Positions 21,587 to 30,841 of a stretch of 64,000 nt of DNA are shown here, piece after piece (the first letter of the stretch is position 1; each line of letters starts with the position of its first letter). The DNA lies in contig NZ_JAKRFI010000005.1 in NCBI RefSeq assembly GCF_022348165.1, forward strand, positions 62,001 to 126,000, read 5' to 3'. The notes under the pieces were generated by a model, which made no database searches, was not told where the DNA came from, and worked only from the letters and a program-made list of their open reading frames with translations. Made by a program: the position numbers and the translations under genes. This DNA is from Halomonas sp. McH1-25. Its GTDB lineage: Bacteria > Pseudomonadota > Gammaproteobacteria > Pseudomonadales > Halomonadaceae.

Positions 21587-22111
21587 ATGCAAAGAAAAGT
21601 TCCTATAGAGATGGCTACTATTTCTGACATTCTTGGACAAGCCATCGAGCACGAATCCGATGAAATGAAGCGTTACCATAGCTTGGCATTGCGCTATGTC
21701 ACGTTCCGATCCAGCCTGGCACAACAGATGGCAGATATAGCCAATGAATGCTAGGCCCGGCTGAATAGGCTCGTCGATGCGGATATCACCGCTAATGCCG
21801 TACATTGCGACAGTTTCATGTCCTTGCCATTAATGACCAGCGTAACGCTGAAAGGCAGGCCCTTCTTTATTTTCAGCGAAGCGGCGGCATTTCAATTACT
21901 GGACGAAGCGCATTACCTTTCTCATCGTTCCTTACGTCAGTACCAGACATGGACACACCGACTCCACCATGGCAAACTAGGCACCTTGTTCAGTGATATT
22001 CTTGCACAGAAAGGCGCCGAATGCAGAGTTCTGCATGTCTACCAGACTCAATGGCCCTATTGTTCTCCTTGCCTTGCAGCCTGGCCCCAGGCTTGTGATA
22101 AACGATACTGA
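21587..22111 (+). pseudogene. Ferritin-like helical protein interrupted by an amber codon
   Basis: From ATG 21587 the frame reads 55 codons, hits TAG at 21752-21754, then continues open and in the same frame to TGA at 22111 (about 174 codons in total). The first part (ISDILGQAIEHESDEMKRYH, then SSLAQQMADIANEC) and the second part (LLDEAHYLSHRSLRQYQTW and LFSDILAQKGAECRVLHVY) together give four amphipathic helices in the manner of a rubrerythrin-like bundle. So one codon separates the sequence from a complete gene. It lies beside the phasin, as the similar gene at 1.7 kb lies beside the phasin-like gene. Most simply a recent pseudogene; readthrough or sequence error cannot be excluded. The family call is inference. 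Confidence 0.6.
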
Positions 22112-22173
22112 TACACAGCAAAGACAAGCGGGCCAGCAATCCTCTCTTTGTTATTCGTTAGCTCACCATTGTT

Positions 22174-22719
22174 TTATGCCCGGCTTTTGCCTTGCCTGGA
22201 AGATGTACTCTCGGCCCTGCTTCGAGATGCTGTGGACTTAGAAGAAGCAGACGCTACATTTTTTTCTGTTGCTTCCTTGGTAGCGGCCTCTATCTCGCTC
22301 CCGGCAGCCTCCGATGCCTTATCTATCGCCTTATCGACTATCTGCTTGCTGGCCTCGTTGACATGATTGGATAAATCTTCAACTTGATGGGCAACTTGGC
22401 TTCCCGCTACGGAGAACGCCTTGCTCAACTCATCCCGGAATTCCATGCTTAGATCGGTCATGGTTCGGAAGTCACCCATCATCTGATCGACCCAGCTGCC
22501 GAATAGATCGCCGTAATGCTGGGCATCGCCAATGCTCCGCAATCCATTGGCCACTTTCAGTTGCTCGGTGCCCAAATGACTGTAACGCTGCATGGTCTCC
22601 AACTGAAACTGGATAGCCTTCTGCATATTATCGAACATGACATTGTTTACTCTGGCCCACGGTTCGAAGGCATTAAGCACCTGATCGAAATAGCTACTGG
22701 CATTTTGTTCGCGTTGCAT
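22174..22719 (-). CDS. phaP: Phasin family protein
   Basis: PHA-granule surface protein of 181 residues. Seen: an amphipathic helical core (QVLNAFEPWARVNNVMFDNM, FGSWVDQMMGDFRTMTDL) matching the phasin pattern, then a long coiled region and a low-complexity Ser/Ala/Lys/Arg tail from about residue 145, as in several phasins with basic ends. GGGAGG precedes the ATG. A second PHA-related protein in the window after the 119-residue one, supporting a dedicated PHA module. An FNR-like box with a TATACA -10 lies upstream. Confidence 0.88.
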   Translation of the reverse strand: MQREQNASSYFDQVLNAFEPWARVNNVMFDNMQKAIQFQLETMQRYSHLGTEQLKVANGLRSIGDAQHYGDLFGSWVDQMMGDFRTMTDLSMEFRDELSKAFSVAGSQVAHQVEDLSNHVNEASKQIVDKAIDKASEAAGSEIEAATKEATEKNVASASSKSTASRSRAESTSSRQGKSRA

Positions 22720-22834
22720 AACAGCCTCCCATAGAGAAATTACAATTCTGTGACGAGCGCTACATTAAAGCCAACACAGCAAACGTAACTTACTGTTCAT
22801 TTTGCCAATTCCCTTTAATTCGCGTTACGCACAT

Positions 22835-22875
22835 TGTATAGCAAGAAATGGTTACTTTTTATTGACAGAAATCAT
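22835..22875 (-). promoter_or_regulatory. Candidate FNR-type promoter of the phasin gene
   Basis: TTGACAGAAATCAT at 22862-22875 is a symmetrical variant of the FNR palindrome (8 of 10 matches). On the minus strand TATACA (22840-22835) lies so that the centre of the box falls about 40-41 bases before the expected start. Weaker than the arcD site but in the same geometry. Confidence 0.4.
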
Positions 22876-22944
22876 AAAAAACACCAACAAGCATTTTCCT
22901 CGACTCTCACGCAACCTAAGAAATATAGTTTATAGAAAGGCTTA

Positions 22945-23646
22945 TCATTTCACCGACTCAGCAATATCAATCAAGGATTCGTAATCCTTGATACAATACT
23001 CATGACCATGCGCAGTCAGAATCCCAGTTTTTTGAAGTCGGCTGATCAGACGGCTGGTGGTTTCAAACGCCATGCATAGATAATTGGCAATATCACACCG
23101 GGTCATCGGTAACCTGAACTGATAGGGAGAGAACCCCTGAGCCTTGAAACTATTGGACATGATCAAAAAGAAACGCGCCAAACGAACATCCGAGGCTTGG
23201 CTCATCATGTGCCGCATACATGAACGCTCTCTCTGCATGGCCCGGCTCAAGTAACCCAACAATTGCAAATGATTTTCTTGTGCACCGGGAAACTCCTCGA
23301 GTCGCGCAAACGGGATATGCACCAGACCGACAGTATCCAATGCTGTGACTTTTCCTAGGTATCGCCTGTCCTCGATGGCGTCCAGCCCGATGACATCACC
23401 AGGAAGAAAGAAATGCGTGATTTGCTCATCGCCGTTTTTGGACCGGTGACTCTGCTTCAACATGCCACACCGGACGATGTACAGGCCATGAAAGGATTCA
23501 TCTTGCCTGACAAGCACTTGCTTTCTTCTAAGTGCAGGCAGCGAACGGCAGGCGCCTCGGAGGCCATCAGTTTCAGTCAAACCGGCAACTTTCCCCGTCG
23601 AGGGCTGGTTGAACAGGCTGGCTGTTCTTGGCCGCGCCAACTTCAT
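22945..23646 (-). CDS. CRP/FNR-family regulator without the FNR cysteine cluster
   Basis: About 233 residues from ATG 23646 (AAGGAG nine bases upstream; a GTG at 23664 gives 239). Seen: a cyclic-nucleotide-type beta-roll (LYIVRCGMLKQ, FFLPGDVIGLDAI), a dimer helix, and an FNR-type helix-turn-helix PMTRCDIANYLCMAFETTSR. The recognition helix keeps the E-x-x-S-R residues FNR uses to read TTGAT. The N-terminal Cys-rich iron-sulfur motif of FNR/Anr is missing (one cysteine before the roll). It should therefore bind FNR-like sites but sense something other than oxygen through a 4Fe-4S cluster. Likely local regulator of this block. It follows the zinc-ribbon gene closely. Confidence 0.88.
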   Translation of the reverse strand: MKLARPRTASLFNQPSTGKVAGLTETDGLRGACRSLPALRRKQVLVRQDESFHGLYIVRCGMLKQSHRSKNGDEQITHFFLPGDVIGLDAIEDRRYLGKVTALDTVGLVHIPFARLEEFPGAQENHLQLLGYLSRAMQRERSCMRHMMSQASDVRLARFFLIMSNSFKAQGFSPYQFRLPMTRCDIANYLCMAFETTSRLISRLQKTGILTAHGHEYCIKDYESLIDIAESVK

Positions 23647-23686
23647 GCTCGGCAGCTCCTTCACATATTCATTCTAGCATTGCGCC

Positions 23687-23929
23687 TCAATGATCACTAG
23701 CGCTCGTATAATGAGACCCGATGAAAATTAATTCTTTCATCCACTTGACTGCTAACACAGTGGATGCGACGGGCTCAGCCAGTATTTGAAACTCGCTATG
23801 CTGGCAATGCGGGCAGGTAGGCAAGGGGAACCCTACCGGGGCGTAGACCATACCTTGACAGCATCGGCACTCAAAAAGACGCCGACTCTGCTCAATACTA
23901 CCAGTCTTATTGTACACTCCCTGTATCAT
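23687..23929 (-). CDS. Small zinc-ribbon protein
   Basis: 80 residues from ATG 23929, immediately preceded by GGGGGAGGGA. Seen: two Cys pairs, CRCC near residue 20 and CPHC near residue 39, forming a rubredoxin-like zinc ribbon (FECRCCQGMVYAP ... PTCPHCQHSEFQIL). The rest is unremarkable. It lies about 40 bases before the FNR-family gene and is probably in its operon, so a link to redox sensing is possible but unproven. No catalytic function visible. Confidence 0.7.
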   Translation of the reverse strand: MIQGVYNKTGSIEQSRRLFECRCCQGMVYAPVGFPLPTCPHCQHSEFQILAEPVASTVLAVKWMKELIFIGSHYTSASDH

Positions 23930-23947
23930 TCCCTCCCCCTTGCACAA

Positions 23948-24289
23948 CTAGCATATAAATTAACGACTAATAATTTTCCGTCATGGCAGCAGGACCCAAT
24001 TCGCCTCTAACCTAACAAATGTTAACTACGCATCCAACTAAAAAGCATGCTCCATTAGCCACTACCAGTTAATCAAAGACCACACTTTGAATATCTTTTT
24101 AGGACAAACTTAAGTTAACCTCAATTCTTTTTTACAAAAAAAATTACACAACAAAATCCCGCACAAGAAACAGCAATGAAAATATAATATATACCGTCTC
24201 CTTTAAGTGACAAAAAAGCCGAACTGTCGCCATACACAATCTAAGTAAATTCGAATGATTAAATTTAAACCAAAGTTTACTGTCACAAT
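23948..24289. other. AT-rich gene-free stretch
   Basis: About 340 bases of AT-rich sequence between the zinc-ribbon gene and the P-type ATPase stop. No convincing open frame, RNA gene or full FNR box was found. It includes A tracts near 24136 and several TTAA-rich segments. It presumably holds the promoter of the zinc-ribbon/regulator pair on the minus strand. Its composition is unlike the GC-rich neighbours. Confidence 0.5.
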
Positions 24290-26191
24290 TTAAGACGGCC
24301 CATCTTTATTAACTAGGTCGGAAAGCGGATGAGGCGTGAGCGCAGCTCGTAAGGCATTGAGTATCGCCATGACATCAATGACTTCCTGAAGAATCGCCCC
24401 ATGGACGGGAGATAAGTAGCCCATGGAAGCGATGCCGACTGCCGCCAGGCTCAGGCCCATGCCACCGACGGCGCTTTGCAGGGCGATCGTCCGCATGCGC
24501 CGTCCGATATGCAACAATTCATCGACACGGCCCAGGCTGCTATCCAGCACGACGGCGTCAGCGGCTTCCGAGGCAACCTCACTGCCCTGCCCAAAGGCTA
24601 TCCCGACAGTCGCAGCAGTGAGCGCAGGTGCATCATTGGTGCCATCGCCCATGAACAGAGTCGGCGCATCCCGGGTCGCCTCGCGTACGAGAGCGAGTTT
24701 CTGTTCCGGACTTTGGCCAGCGTGGATCTCGAATACGCCTATCTTGTCAGCGAGGTAGCGCACTTCGCTCTCGCGATCGCCCGACACGATCATCACCCGC
24801 TCGAAGCCGTGCAAGGGAGCTAGATGATGGATAAAGTCGCGTCCTTCCAGGCGCGGCTCGTCACGCAACCGAAACAAGGCTGCGTAAGCGTCGTCGACCA
24901 GGACGACACACTCCAGCCCACCAGCAGGAGGTGGCAACGTTGCAAGCAACTTCGGATGACTGGTCAGGAGCTTGCCACGTCCGGTGATCTCCAGGCGCTT
25001 GCCCGCCACCCTACCCTTTAACCCCTCGCCTGAGCATTCGCTGACTTCATCAGCGTCGCTCAGCGTCAGGCTTTCCTTCCGAGCCACTGCCAGAATAGCA
25101 GCTGCTAGAGGGTGTCGAGAGTAGCGCTCAAGGCTGGCCACCCAAGCCAGAACGTCTTCACGCGCCATGCCAGGCGCTGTCAGGATGTCCGTGACTGCTG
25201 GGTGGCCATAAGTCAAAGTACCAGTCTTGTCGAAGATCGCTATTCGGCAGGTGGCAATCTGTTCAAGCAGGCCGGGGTTGCGGATGACGATCCCTCGCCG
25301 TGCCGCCAGCGAGACCGAGCCAATCACCGCCACGGGAATGGCGAGCAGCAATGGGCAAGGCGTCGCCACGACGAGAACACTCAAAAAGCGTACAGGGTCG
25401 CCGCTAATCACCCAGGCCAGCAAGGCAATACCTAGCGTCAGCGGCGTATATAATGCGCCAATACGGTCGCCGAGCCGGCGAAGCCGTGGCCGCTTCTGCT
25501 CCGATTCGCGCATGACCTGCATGATCTTGGCGTAGCGCGAATCGACGGCGCGAGACGTAGCCCGGATCGTTAGCCTTCCCTCACCATTGACGGTACCCGA
25601 AATGACGTTGGCGCCGACAGCCTTGGGCAACAGAAATGGCTCACCCGTCAGATAGGCTTCATTCATGGTACTCTGGCCTTCGAGCACAATGCCGTCGACA
25701 GGGCATGTCTCATGCGGGTAAACCGAGACTGAGTCGCCTACCGCAACGTCATCGAGCGCGACATCCTCTGCTTGCCCATTGCAGAGACGGTGCACCACGC
25801 TGGGCATGCGATTCGCCAACGCCTCAAGCGCGAACGAGGCACGGCGTACGGCCCACCCCTCGAGCGCCTGCCCTCCCGACAGCATTAATACGATCAACGC
25901 CCCCGCCAGGTATTCATCGAGCAATAGCGCGGTAAGAATGGATGACCCGGCCAGAAGGTCGGCGCCAAATTCGAACTTGACCAGCTTCTTCGCCAGGTCG
26001 AACAACAGCGGAATACCGGCAGCCAAGGCCAAGAGCAGAGGCAGATCGACCATTGCGATACCAGATTGCTCGGTCCGATACCCTAGCCCAAAACGCAATA
26101 CAAGATGAATGGCGATGGCCAGCAAGACCACCAAAGCAATCAGGGATTCCCGGTTGCTGACAAGCCGACCAAGCAAAGGGAAACTTGGCAT
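24290..26191 (-). CDS. P-type ATPase, P1B-like, with TPCP motif
   Basis: Cation-pumping P-type ATPase, 633 residues. Seen: actuator motif TGEP at 182-185, membrane motif TPCPLL at 277-282 where copper or zinc pumps have CPC, phosphorylation site Asp321 in DKTGTLT, His-Pro at 360-361 as in P1B pumps, and hinge GDGTNDAP at 515-522. No N-terminal heavy-metal-binding domain; the start goes straight into membrane helices. The HP dipeptide points to P1B; the TPCP motif means the ion cannot be assigned. Such pumps recur in low-oxygen stress loci. It lies about 50 bases after the deacetylase-like gene, probably one operon. Confidence 0.9.
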   Translation of the reverse strand: MPSFPLLGRLVSNRESLIALVVLLAIAIHLVLRFGLGYRTEQSGIAMVDLPLLLALAAGIPLLFDLAKKLVKFEFGADLLAGSSILTALLLDEYLAGALIVLMLSGGQALEGWAVRRASFALEALANRMPSVVHRLCNGQAEDVALDDVAVGDSVSVYPHETCPVDGIVLEGQSTMNEAYLTGEPFLLPKAVGANVISGTVNGEGRLTIRATSRAVDSRYAKIMQVMRESEQKRPRLRRLGDRIGALYTPLTLGIALLAWVISGDPVRFLSVLVVATPCPLLLAIPVAVIGSVSLAARRGIVIRNPGLLEQIATCRIAIFDKTGTLTYGHPAVTDILTAPGMAREDVLAWVASLERYSRHPLAAAILAVARKESLTLSDADEVSECSGEGLKGRVAGKRLEITGRGKLLTSHPKLLATLPPPAGGLECVVLVDDAYAALFRLRDEPRLEGRDFIHHLAPLHGFERVMIVSGDRESEVRYLADKIGVFEIHAGQSPEQKLALVREATRDAPTLFMGDGTNDAPALTAATVGIAFGQGSEVASEAADAVVLDSSLGRVDELLHIGRRMRTIALQSAVGGMGLSLAAVGIASMGYLSPVHGAILQEVIDVMAILNALRAALTPHPLSDLVNKDGPS

Positions 26192-26243
26192 CGTCGCGAT
26201 CTCATGAAACTAACACGACACTTCTTTTATAAGGCTGGAGTGT

Positions 26244-27353
26244 TCAGTTGTTGTCTTCCGGCGGGATAAATGCCTCCCGATGGAAAGCGATGGCGTTATC
26301 GACTTCCTTAAGGCCGGTGACCCCTGGTACGGGTGGCTCGCTCCCCGCCAAGACATCAAGCACGCTTCTTACCCCTTGCGACAATGACGTGAGGTTGTAC
26401 CCCCCCTCCAGCACGAAAACCAGGCGACCATCACAATGTCGACGAGCCAGATCCTGAACGATACCGGTCATTGCGCCGAAGCCTTCATAGGAAACACTAA
26501 GTGCCAAATCGTTCCAATGCGGATCGAATCCCGCCGAGACGAGAATCAGGTCAGGCTGGAACCACTCGGCGGCAGGCACGAGGATTTCGCGAAAGGCTTT
26601 TATATAGGCCGTATCCCCGGCGCCGGCCGGCAGCGGCACGTTGACCGTCGTGCCCTCCCCCAAGCCACCTCCAACATCTTCCAGGTTGCCAGAACCGGGA
26701 AAGAACGGTGCGGCACGGTGAATGTCGAAAAATAGCACACTAGGGTCGGCCCAGAAGATCTCCTGTGTACCGTTGCCATGGTGGGCATCCCAGTCGACGA
26801 TCATTACTCGAGAACAGCCAAGGGCAGCCCTGGCATGTGCGGCAGCCACGGCGACATTATTAAACAGGCAGAAACCCCGGGCGCGCACCGACTCGGCGTG
26901 ATGGCCAGGGGGCCGAACCAGGGCAAACGCCGATTCCGCCCGTCCCGACATGACTGTCTCCACAGCAGCCACAGCGGTACCGGCGGCGACTTCCGCCGCT
27001 TCGATACTGCCTGGCGATATGGCCGTTGTATCCACATCAAGCCATGCCTTCTGACCACGCAATCGATAGAGGGATTCCAGATAGCCCATCGTATGCACTC
27101 GGCACAGCTGCTCGTGAGTCGCCTGGGCACCTGTCTCAAAACGCACGCCGGGGACAGGACTGCGCTCGAGCAGTTCAAGTATCGCGGTCAACCGGCCAGG
27201 ATGCTCGGGGTACTTCCAAGCCACTCCCAATCCCGCCAAAATTTCCCGCAGGCGCTTATCCATGCGCCGGGAAAGAAAGGCACCATGACTGTCGGGCTGA
27301 TGTGCCAGTACGCGGTCATCATAAAAAACTATAACACTACCTCTTTCAGCCAC
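26244..27353 (-). CDS. Histone-deacetylase family hydrolase
   Basis: 369-residue member of the arginase/deacetylase superfamily. Seen: RPPGHH near residue 148-152 (catalytic His pair), DWDAHHGNG with zinc ligands Asp189 and His191, SAGFDPHWND carrying the third zinc Asp, and LEGGYN with the transition-state Tyr. So the active site is complete. Bacterial members deacetylate polyamines, acetoin-related or unknown amide substrates; the native substrate here is not readable. GTG start with AGGAGG. It is divergent from the glucan phosphorylase and precedes the P-type ATPase. Confidence 0.93.
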   Translation of the reverse strand: MAERGSVIVFYDDRVLAHQPDSHGAFLSRRMDKRLREILAGLGVAWKYPEHPGRLTAILELLERSPVPGVRFETGAQATHEQLCRVHTMGYLESLYRLRGQKAWLDVDTTAISPGSIEAAEVAAGTAVAAVETVMSGRAESAFALVRPPGHHAESVRARGFCLFNNVAVAAAHARAALGCSRVMIVDWDAHHGNGTQEIFWADPSVLFFDIHRAAPFFPGSGNLEDVGGGLGEGTTVNVPLPAGAGDTAYIKAFREILVPAAEWFQPDLILVSAGFDPHWNDLALSVSYEGFGAMTGIVQDLARRHCDGRLVFVLEGGYNLTSLSQGVRSVLDVLAGSEPPVPGVTGLKEVDNAIAFHREAFIPPEDNN

Positions 27354-27619
27354 TTTGCCTCCTTCGAGAGCTTGCCCTCCTTCAACGCCGTGTGCGGCTA
27401 CTTCAGATATTTATAGTCTAGCCAACAAGCGAAATCTGACATTTAGAGAACAGGATATAGGTCAACAAATTCCCGATTCCTCCAGGCGATGCCTGAGAAC
27501 TGAAATGGCATCCATCAAGGGAGACAGAGGCGGCCACCGAGCGCATCACTTTAGATGCAGAGGCGTCTCGCTCCTTGCCGATTGCTGACTATGCTGACGT
27601 TTGTGGAAGCCAAACGGCC

Positions 27620-30229
27620 ATGGACAGCCATGTGTTTCCTCACGTTCAGAACAAACAAATCTTTCATGGTATTTCAACTTTGCCCATATCACGCGTTACC
27701 AAGATCACTGCCAACATGTGCGCAGATGTTGAAGGGTTCGATGCTCTGGCCGAGCTTGCCCTGGATCTGCGCTCGTCTTGGAATCACACGACCGATCGGC
27801 TATGGCGCACGCTAGACCCGGAACTCTGGGAACTGACCCATAACCCTTGGGTCGTGCTGCAGACGGTTTCCCGGCAAACGTTGGAGCGGCTGCTCGCTTC
27901 GCCCGACTTCCGCCAGGAAATGGAAGCGCTTCTCCAGGCTCGGCGGCACGCCAATCAGCTACCTTCCTGGTTCCAGAACTCCTACCCTCAGGACTCGCTG
28001 GGTACGGTCGCCTATTTCTGCATGGAGTTCATGCTCAGCGAAGCCCTGCCGATCTATTCCGGCGGTCTGGGTAACGTCGCTGGCGATCAGTTGAAAGCCG
28101 CCAGTGACCTGGGTCTGCCAGTCGTGGGCGTGGGCCTGCTGTACCAGCAAGGCTACTTTCGCCAGATCTTCGACCTGCATGGGAGACAACAGGCGCTCTT
28201 TCCGTATAACGACCCAGGGCAATTGCCGATCGTTCCCTTACGCTCCGCCGATGGCGAATGGCTGCGGATCAAGGTCGAGTTGCCGGCGCATGCTGTCTGG
28301 CTGCGTGCCTGGGAGGCCCAGGTCGGTCGCGTGAAGCTGTACCTGCTGGATAGCAACGATGCCGCCAATATCCCCGTGCATCGAGGCATTACCAGTGACT
28401 TGTACGGTGGGGGACCGGAGTTGCGGCTGTTGCAGGAGTTAGTGCTCGGCATCGGTGGATGGCGCCTATTGACGATGCTGGATATCGAACCGGAAGTCTG
28501 CCACCTGAACGAAGGGCACGCTGCATTCGTCGTGCTTGAGCGGGCGGCACATTTCATGCGCTCACATGCCTTGCCATTTGACGCTGCCCTGGACGTTACC
28601 CGCGCAGGTAATGTCTTTACGACCCATACTGCAGTAGCGGCGGGGTTCGACCGCTTTGAACCCAGCCTGATCAGGCAATACCTGACGGCTTATGCCGAGC
28701 AGACATTGGGTATACCCGTAGAGTCGTTACTGACACTGGGGCGGCAAGATCCTGAAAATCCACATGAACCATTGACTACCGCTTACCTTGCGATACGTGG
28801 CAGCGGTGCGGTCAATGGCGTAAGTCGCTTGCACGCTCGCGTCAGCCGCCATCTGTTCGCCCCGCTCTTTCCCCGCTGGCCTATCCACGAGGTCCCGGTT
28901 GGCCATGTCACCAACGGTGTTCATGTACCAAGCTGGGACTCGGTGGCAGCCGATGAATTATGGACCGAGGCCTGCGGGCACGATCGCTGGCTTGGCACAG
29001 TGGCGGATGTCGTCGAGCCAATCCGTCACGTCTCCATCGCGCAACTCTGGCAATTTAGGTTAGCGGCAAGCACGGTACTGGTCGACTATATTCGCGAACG
29101 GCTGTCTCGCCAGTTGGCGGCTTCCGGTGCGCCCTCTCATGACATCGAAGCGGCAAGACATGTCTTCGATCCCGATGCCTTGACGTTGGGCTTCGCTCGC
29201 CGCTTCGCCGAATACAAGCGACCTAACCTGCTTCTGCATGATCCGGAGCGCCTGCTCAGGCTATTGAACGACCCTGCCAGGCCGGTACAACTCGTTATCG
29301 CTGGCAAGGCTCACCCGGCAGACCTGAGCGGCCAGGCCATGATTCAGGCATGGCTGCGTTTCATCCACCGTCCGGAAGCCCGGGGACGTGTCGTATTCCT
29401 GAGCGACTATGACATGCAGGTTGCCGAGCAATTGGTCCAGGGCGTCGATGTCTGGCTCAACACCCCACGCCGACCCTGGGAAGCGAGTGGCACCAGTGGC
29501 ATGAAAGTGTTGGTGAACGGCGGCATCAATCTTTCGGTTCTGGATGGCTGGTGGGCGGAGGCCTATTCCCCTGGCGTGGGCTGGTCGATAGGAGACGGTC
29601 TCGAGCATGACGATGTTGCCGCCTGGGATGCTGCCGAAGCTAATGAACTGTACGAACGTCTCGAACGGGAAGTCATTCCTGCTTTCTATGATCGCGATGA
29701 ATCGGGAGTCCCCTATGCCTGGGTCAGCCGCATGCGTGAGAGCATGGCCACGTTGACATCGCGGTTTTCCACTAATCGTTCGCTACGCGACTACCTCATA
29801 CAATATTACCTTCCCGCTGCCAGGAACTTTCGTCATCGCGTTGCCGAGTGTCAATGCGGCGCCTACCTTCACCGGACACGGTACGGCCAGCAGCTCTTCG
29901 ATACCCGGCGCTGGGCTGGAGTGCATTTTGGCAGATCCTCGACTGTCAGCCATGAGGGCCAGCGCCACTACGAAGTCGAGGTTTACCTGGGTGATGTTGC
30001 TCCCGACACCGCACAGGTCCAACTCTACGCCAGTGAAATGGCGGGAGGGGATCCCGAGATCATTCCCATGAAGCGTGTACGACAACTGGCCAACGCCGCC
30101 AACGGTTATGTCTATGAGGCCATGAGCACGACACACCGGCCCGAGACCGACTACACGGCCAGGATCATCCCTCGCCTTCACGACCGAGCGATCCCCTTGG
30201 AAAATCAGCATATCGTCTGGCAGAGATGA
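27620..30229 (+). CDS. glgP: Alpha-glucan (glycogen) phosphorylase
   Basis: Releases glucose-1-phosphate from glycogen using phosphate; PLP enzyme. About 869 residues from ATG 27620 (GGAAG upstream); the frame opens at a TTG at 27575 and another ATG is at 27716, so the start is uncertain. Seen: AYFCMEFMLSEALPIYSGGLGN near the N-terminal third, and the PLP-lysine region EASGTSGMKVLVNGG with SVLDGWW. These identify the TIGR02094-type alpha-glucan phosphorylase rather than the E. coli GlgP type. With GlgX it would mobilise glycogen for fermentation, saving one ATP per glucose. Confidence 0.93.
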   Translation: MDSHVFPHVQNKQIFHGISTLPISRVTKITANMCADVEGFDALAELALDLRSSWNHTTDRLWRTLDPELWELTHNPWVVLQTVSRQTLERLLASPDFRQEMEALLQARRHANQLPSWFQNSYPQDSLGTVAYFCMEFMLSEALPIYSGGLGNVAGDQLKAASDLGLPVVGVGLLYQQGYFRQIFDLHGRQQALFPYNDPGQLPIVPLRSADGEWLRIKVELPAHAVWLRAWEAQVGRVKLYLLDSNDAANIPVHRGITSDLYGGGPELRLLQELVLGIGGWRLLTMLDIEPEVCHLNEGHAAFVVLERAAHFMRSHALPFDAALDVTRAGNVFTTHTAVAAGFDRFEPSLIRQYLTAYAEQTLGIPVESLLTLGRQDPENPHEPLTTAYLAIRGSGAVNGVSRLHARVSRHLFAPLFPRWPIHEVPVGHVTNGVHVPSWDSVAADELWTEACGHDRWLGTVADVVEPIRHVSIAQLWQFRLAASTVLVDYIRERLSRQLAASGAPSHDIEAARHVFDPDALTLGFARRFAEYKRPNLLLHDPERLLRLLNDPARPVQLVIAGKAHPADLSGQAMIQAWLRFIHRPEARGRVVFLSDYDMQVAEQLVQGVDVWLNTPRRPWEASGTSGMKVLVNGGINLSVLDGWWAEAYSPGVGWSIGDGLEHDDVAAWDAAEANELYERLEREVIPAFYDRDESGVPYAWVSRMRESMATLTSRFSTNRSLRDYLIQYYLPAARNFRHRVAECQCGAYLHRTRYGQQLFDTRRWAGVHFGRSSTVSHEGQRHYEVEVYLGDVAPDTAQVQLYASEMAGGDPEIIPMKRVRQLANAANGYVYEAMSTTHRPETDYTARIIPRLHDRAIPLENQHIVWQR

Positions 30230-30315
30230 GACCAATCAGCCTCGCGCCCTTTCAATCATAGCGATACGAGCAGCGGAGGAAACACTCCTACATATGTGCT
30301 TCCGAAAACAATCGC

Positions 30316-30789
30316 CTACGCCGCTGGCGACCTGGCCGGCTGAACGATGGCAGGTAACTCTTTCATCAGGTGTGCCCGAATGTCCTTTTCCTCCAAATGC
30401 ACGAAGTCCTTGCCCAGCTCCATGAATACGCTTTCAACCACCGGCTCGGACAAGGCCTCGCGGAGAAAGCCAAGCAGCTTGGGCGGCGCGCACAGCACAA
30501 GACGTTGGAAGTCGTCCCGGCGCAGATGGTCAGCCAGCAAGTCACCGATCAGGCCGGCAAAGCGAATTTCCTGCTGTGTCGTCGCGGAATGCTGTTTACT
30601 CATGGCATGCCGGCCCATGCCCATGGTATCGAAGGTTCGTCCGGGGCGATCGGAGTCGATGTCACTGTCATGCAAACGCCCCTTGGCATTGTTCAGATCC
30701 GCAATTTCCTCGAGTGGATCTTTCGGATGGCGAATGGTGAACAGACGAGCCAAGGTCTGGTCTGCGACTAAGATGCCAGTGGTCTTCAT
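30316..30789 (-). CDS. Host-attachment-type protein (PF10116-like)
   Basis: 157 residues resembling the family named protein required for attachment to host cells: opening TTGILVADQTLARLFTI, a disordered middle (GRTFDTMGMGRH), and a C-terminal part LVLCAPPKLLGFLREAL and LGKDFVHLEEKDIRAHL. The C-terminal half resembles the fold of archaeal release-factor-like baeRF proteins. Despite the name, such genes recur in anaerobic stress loci of free-living bacteria, so a role in attachment is doubtful. GAGG precedes the ATG. No signal peptide. Confidence 0.85.
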   Translation of the reverse strand: MKTTGILVADQTLARLFTIRHPKDPLEEIADLNNAKGRLHDSDIDSDRPGRTFDTMGMGRHAMSKQHSATTQQEIRFAGLIGDLLADHLRRDDFQRLVLCAPPKLLGFLREALSEPVVESVFMELGKDFVHLEEKDIRAHLMKELPAIVQPARSPAA

Positions 30790-30841
30790 ATGTTAACCTC
30801 GTATCAGGCGCGGCCAGTCAATAAAAAGTGATCTGCGTATA

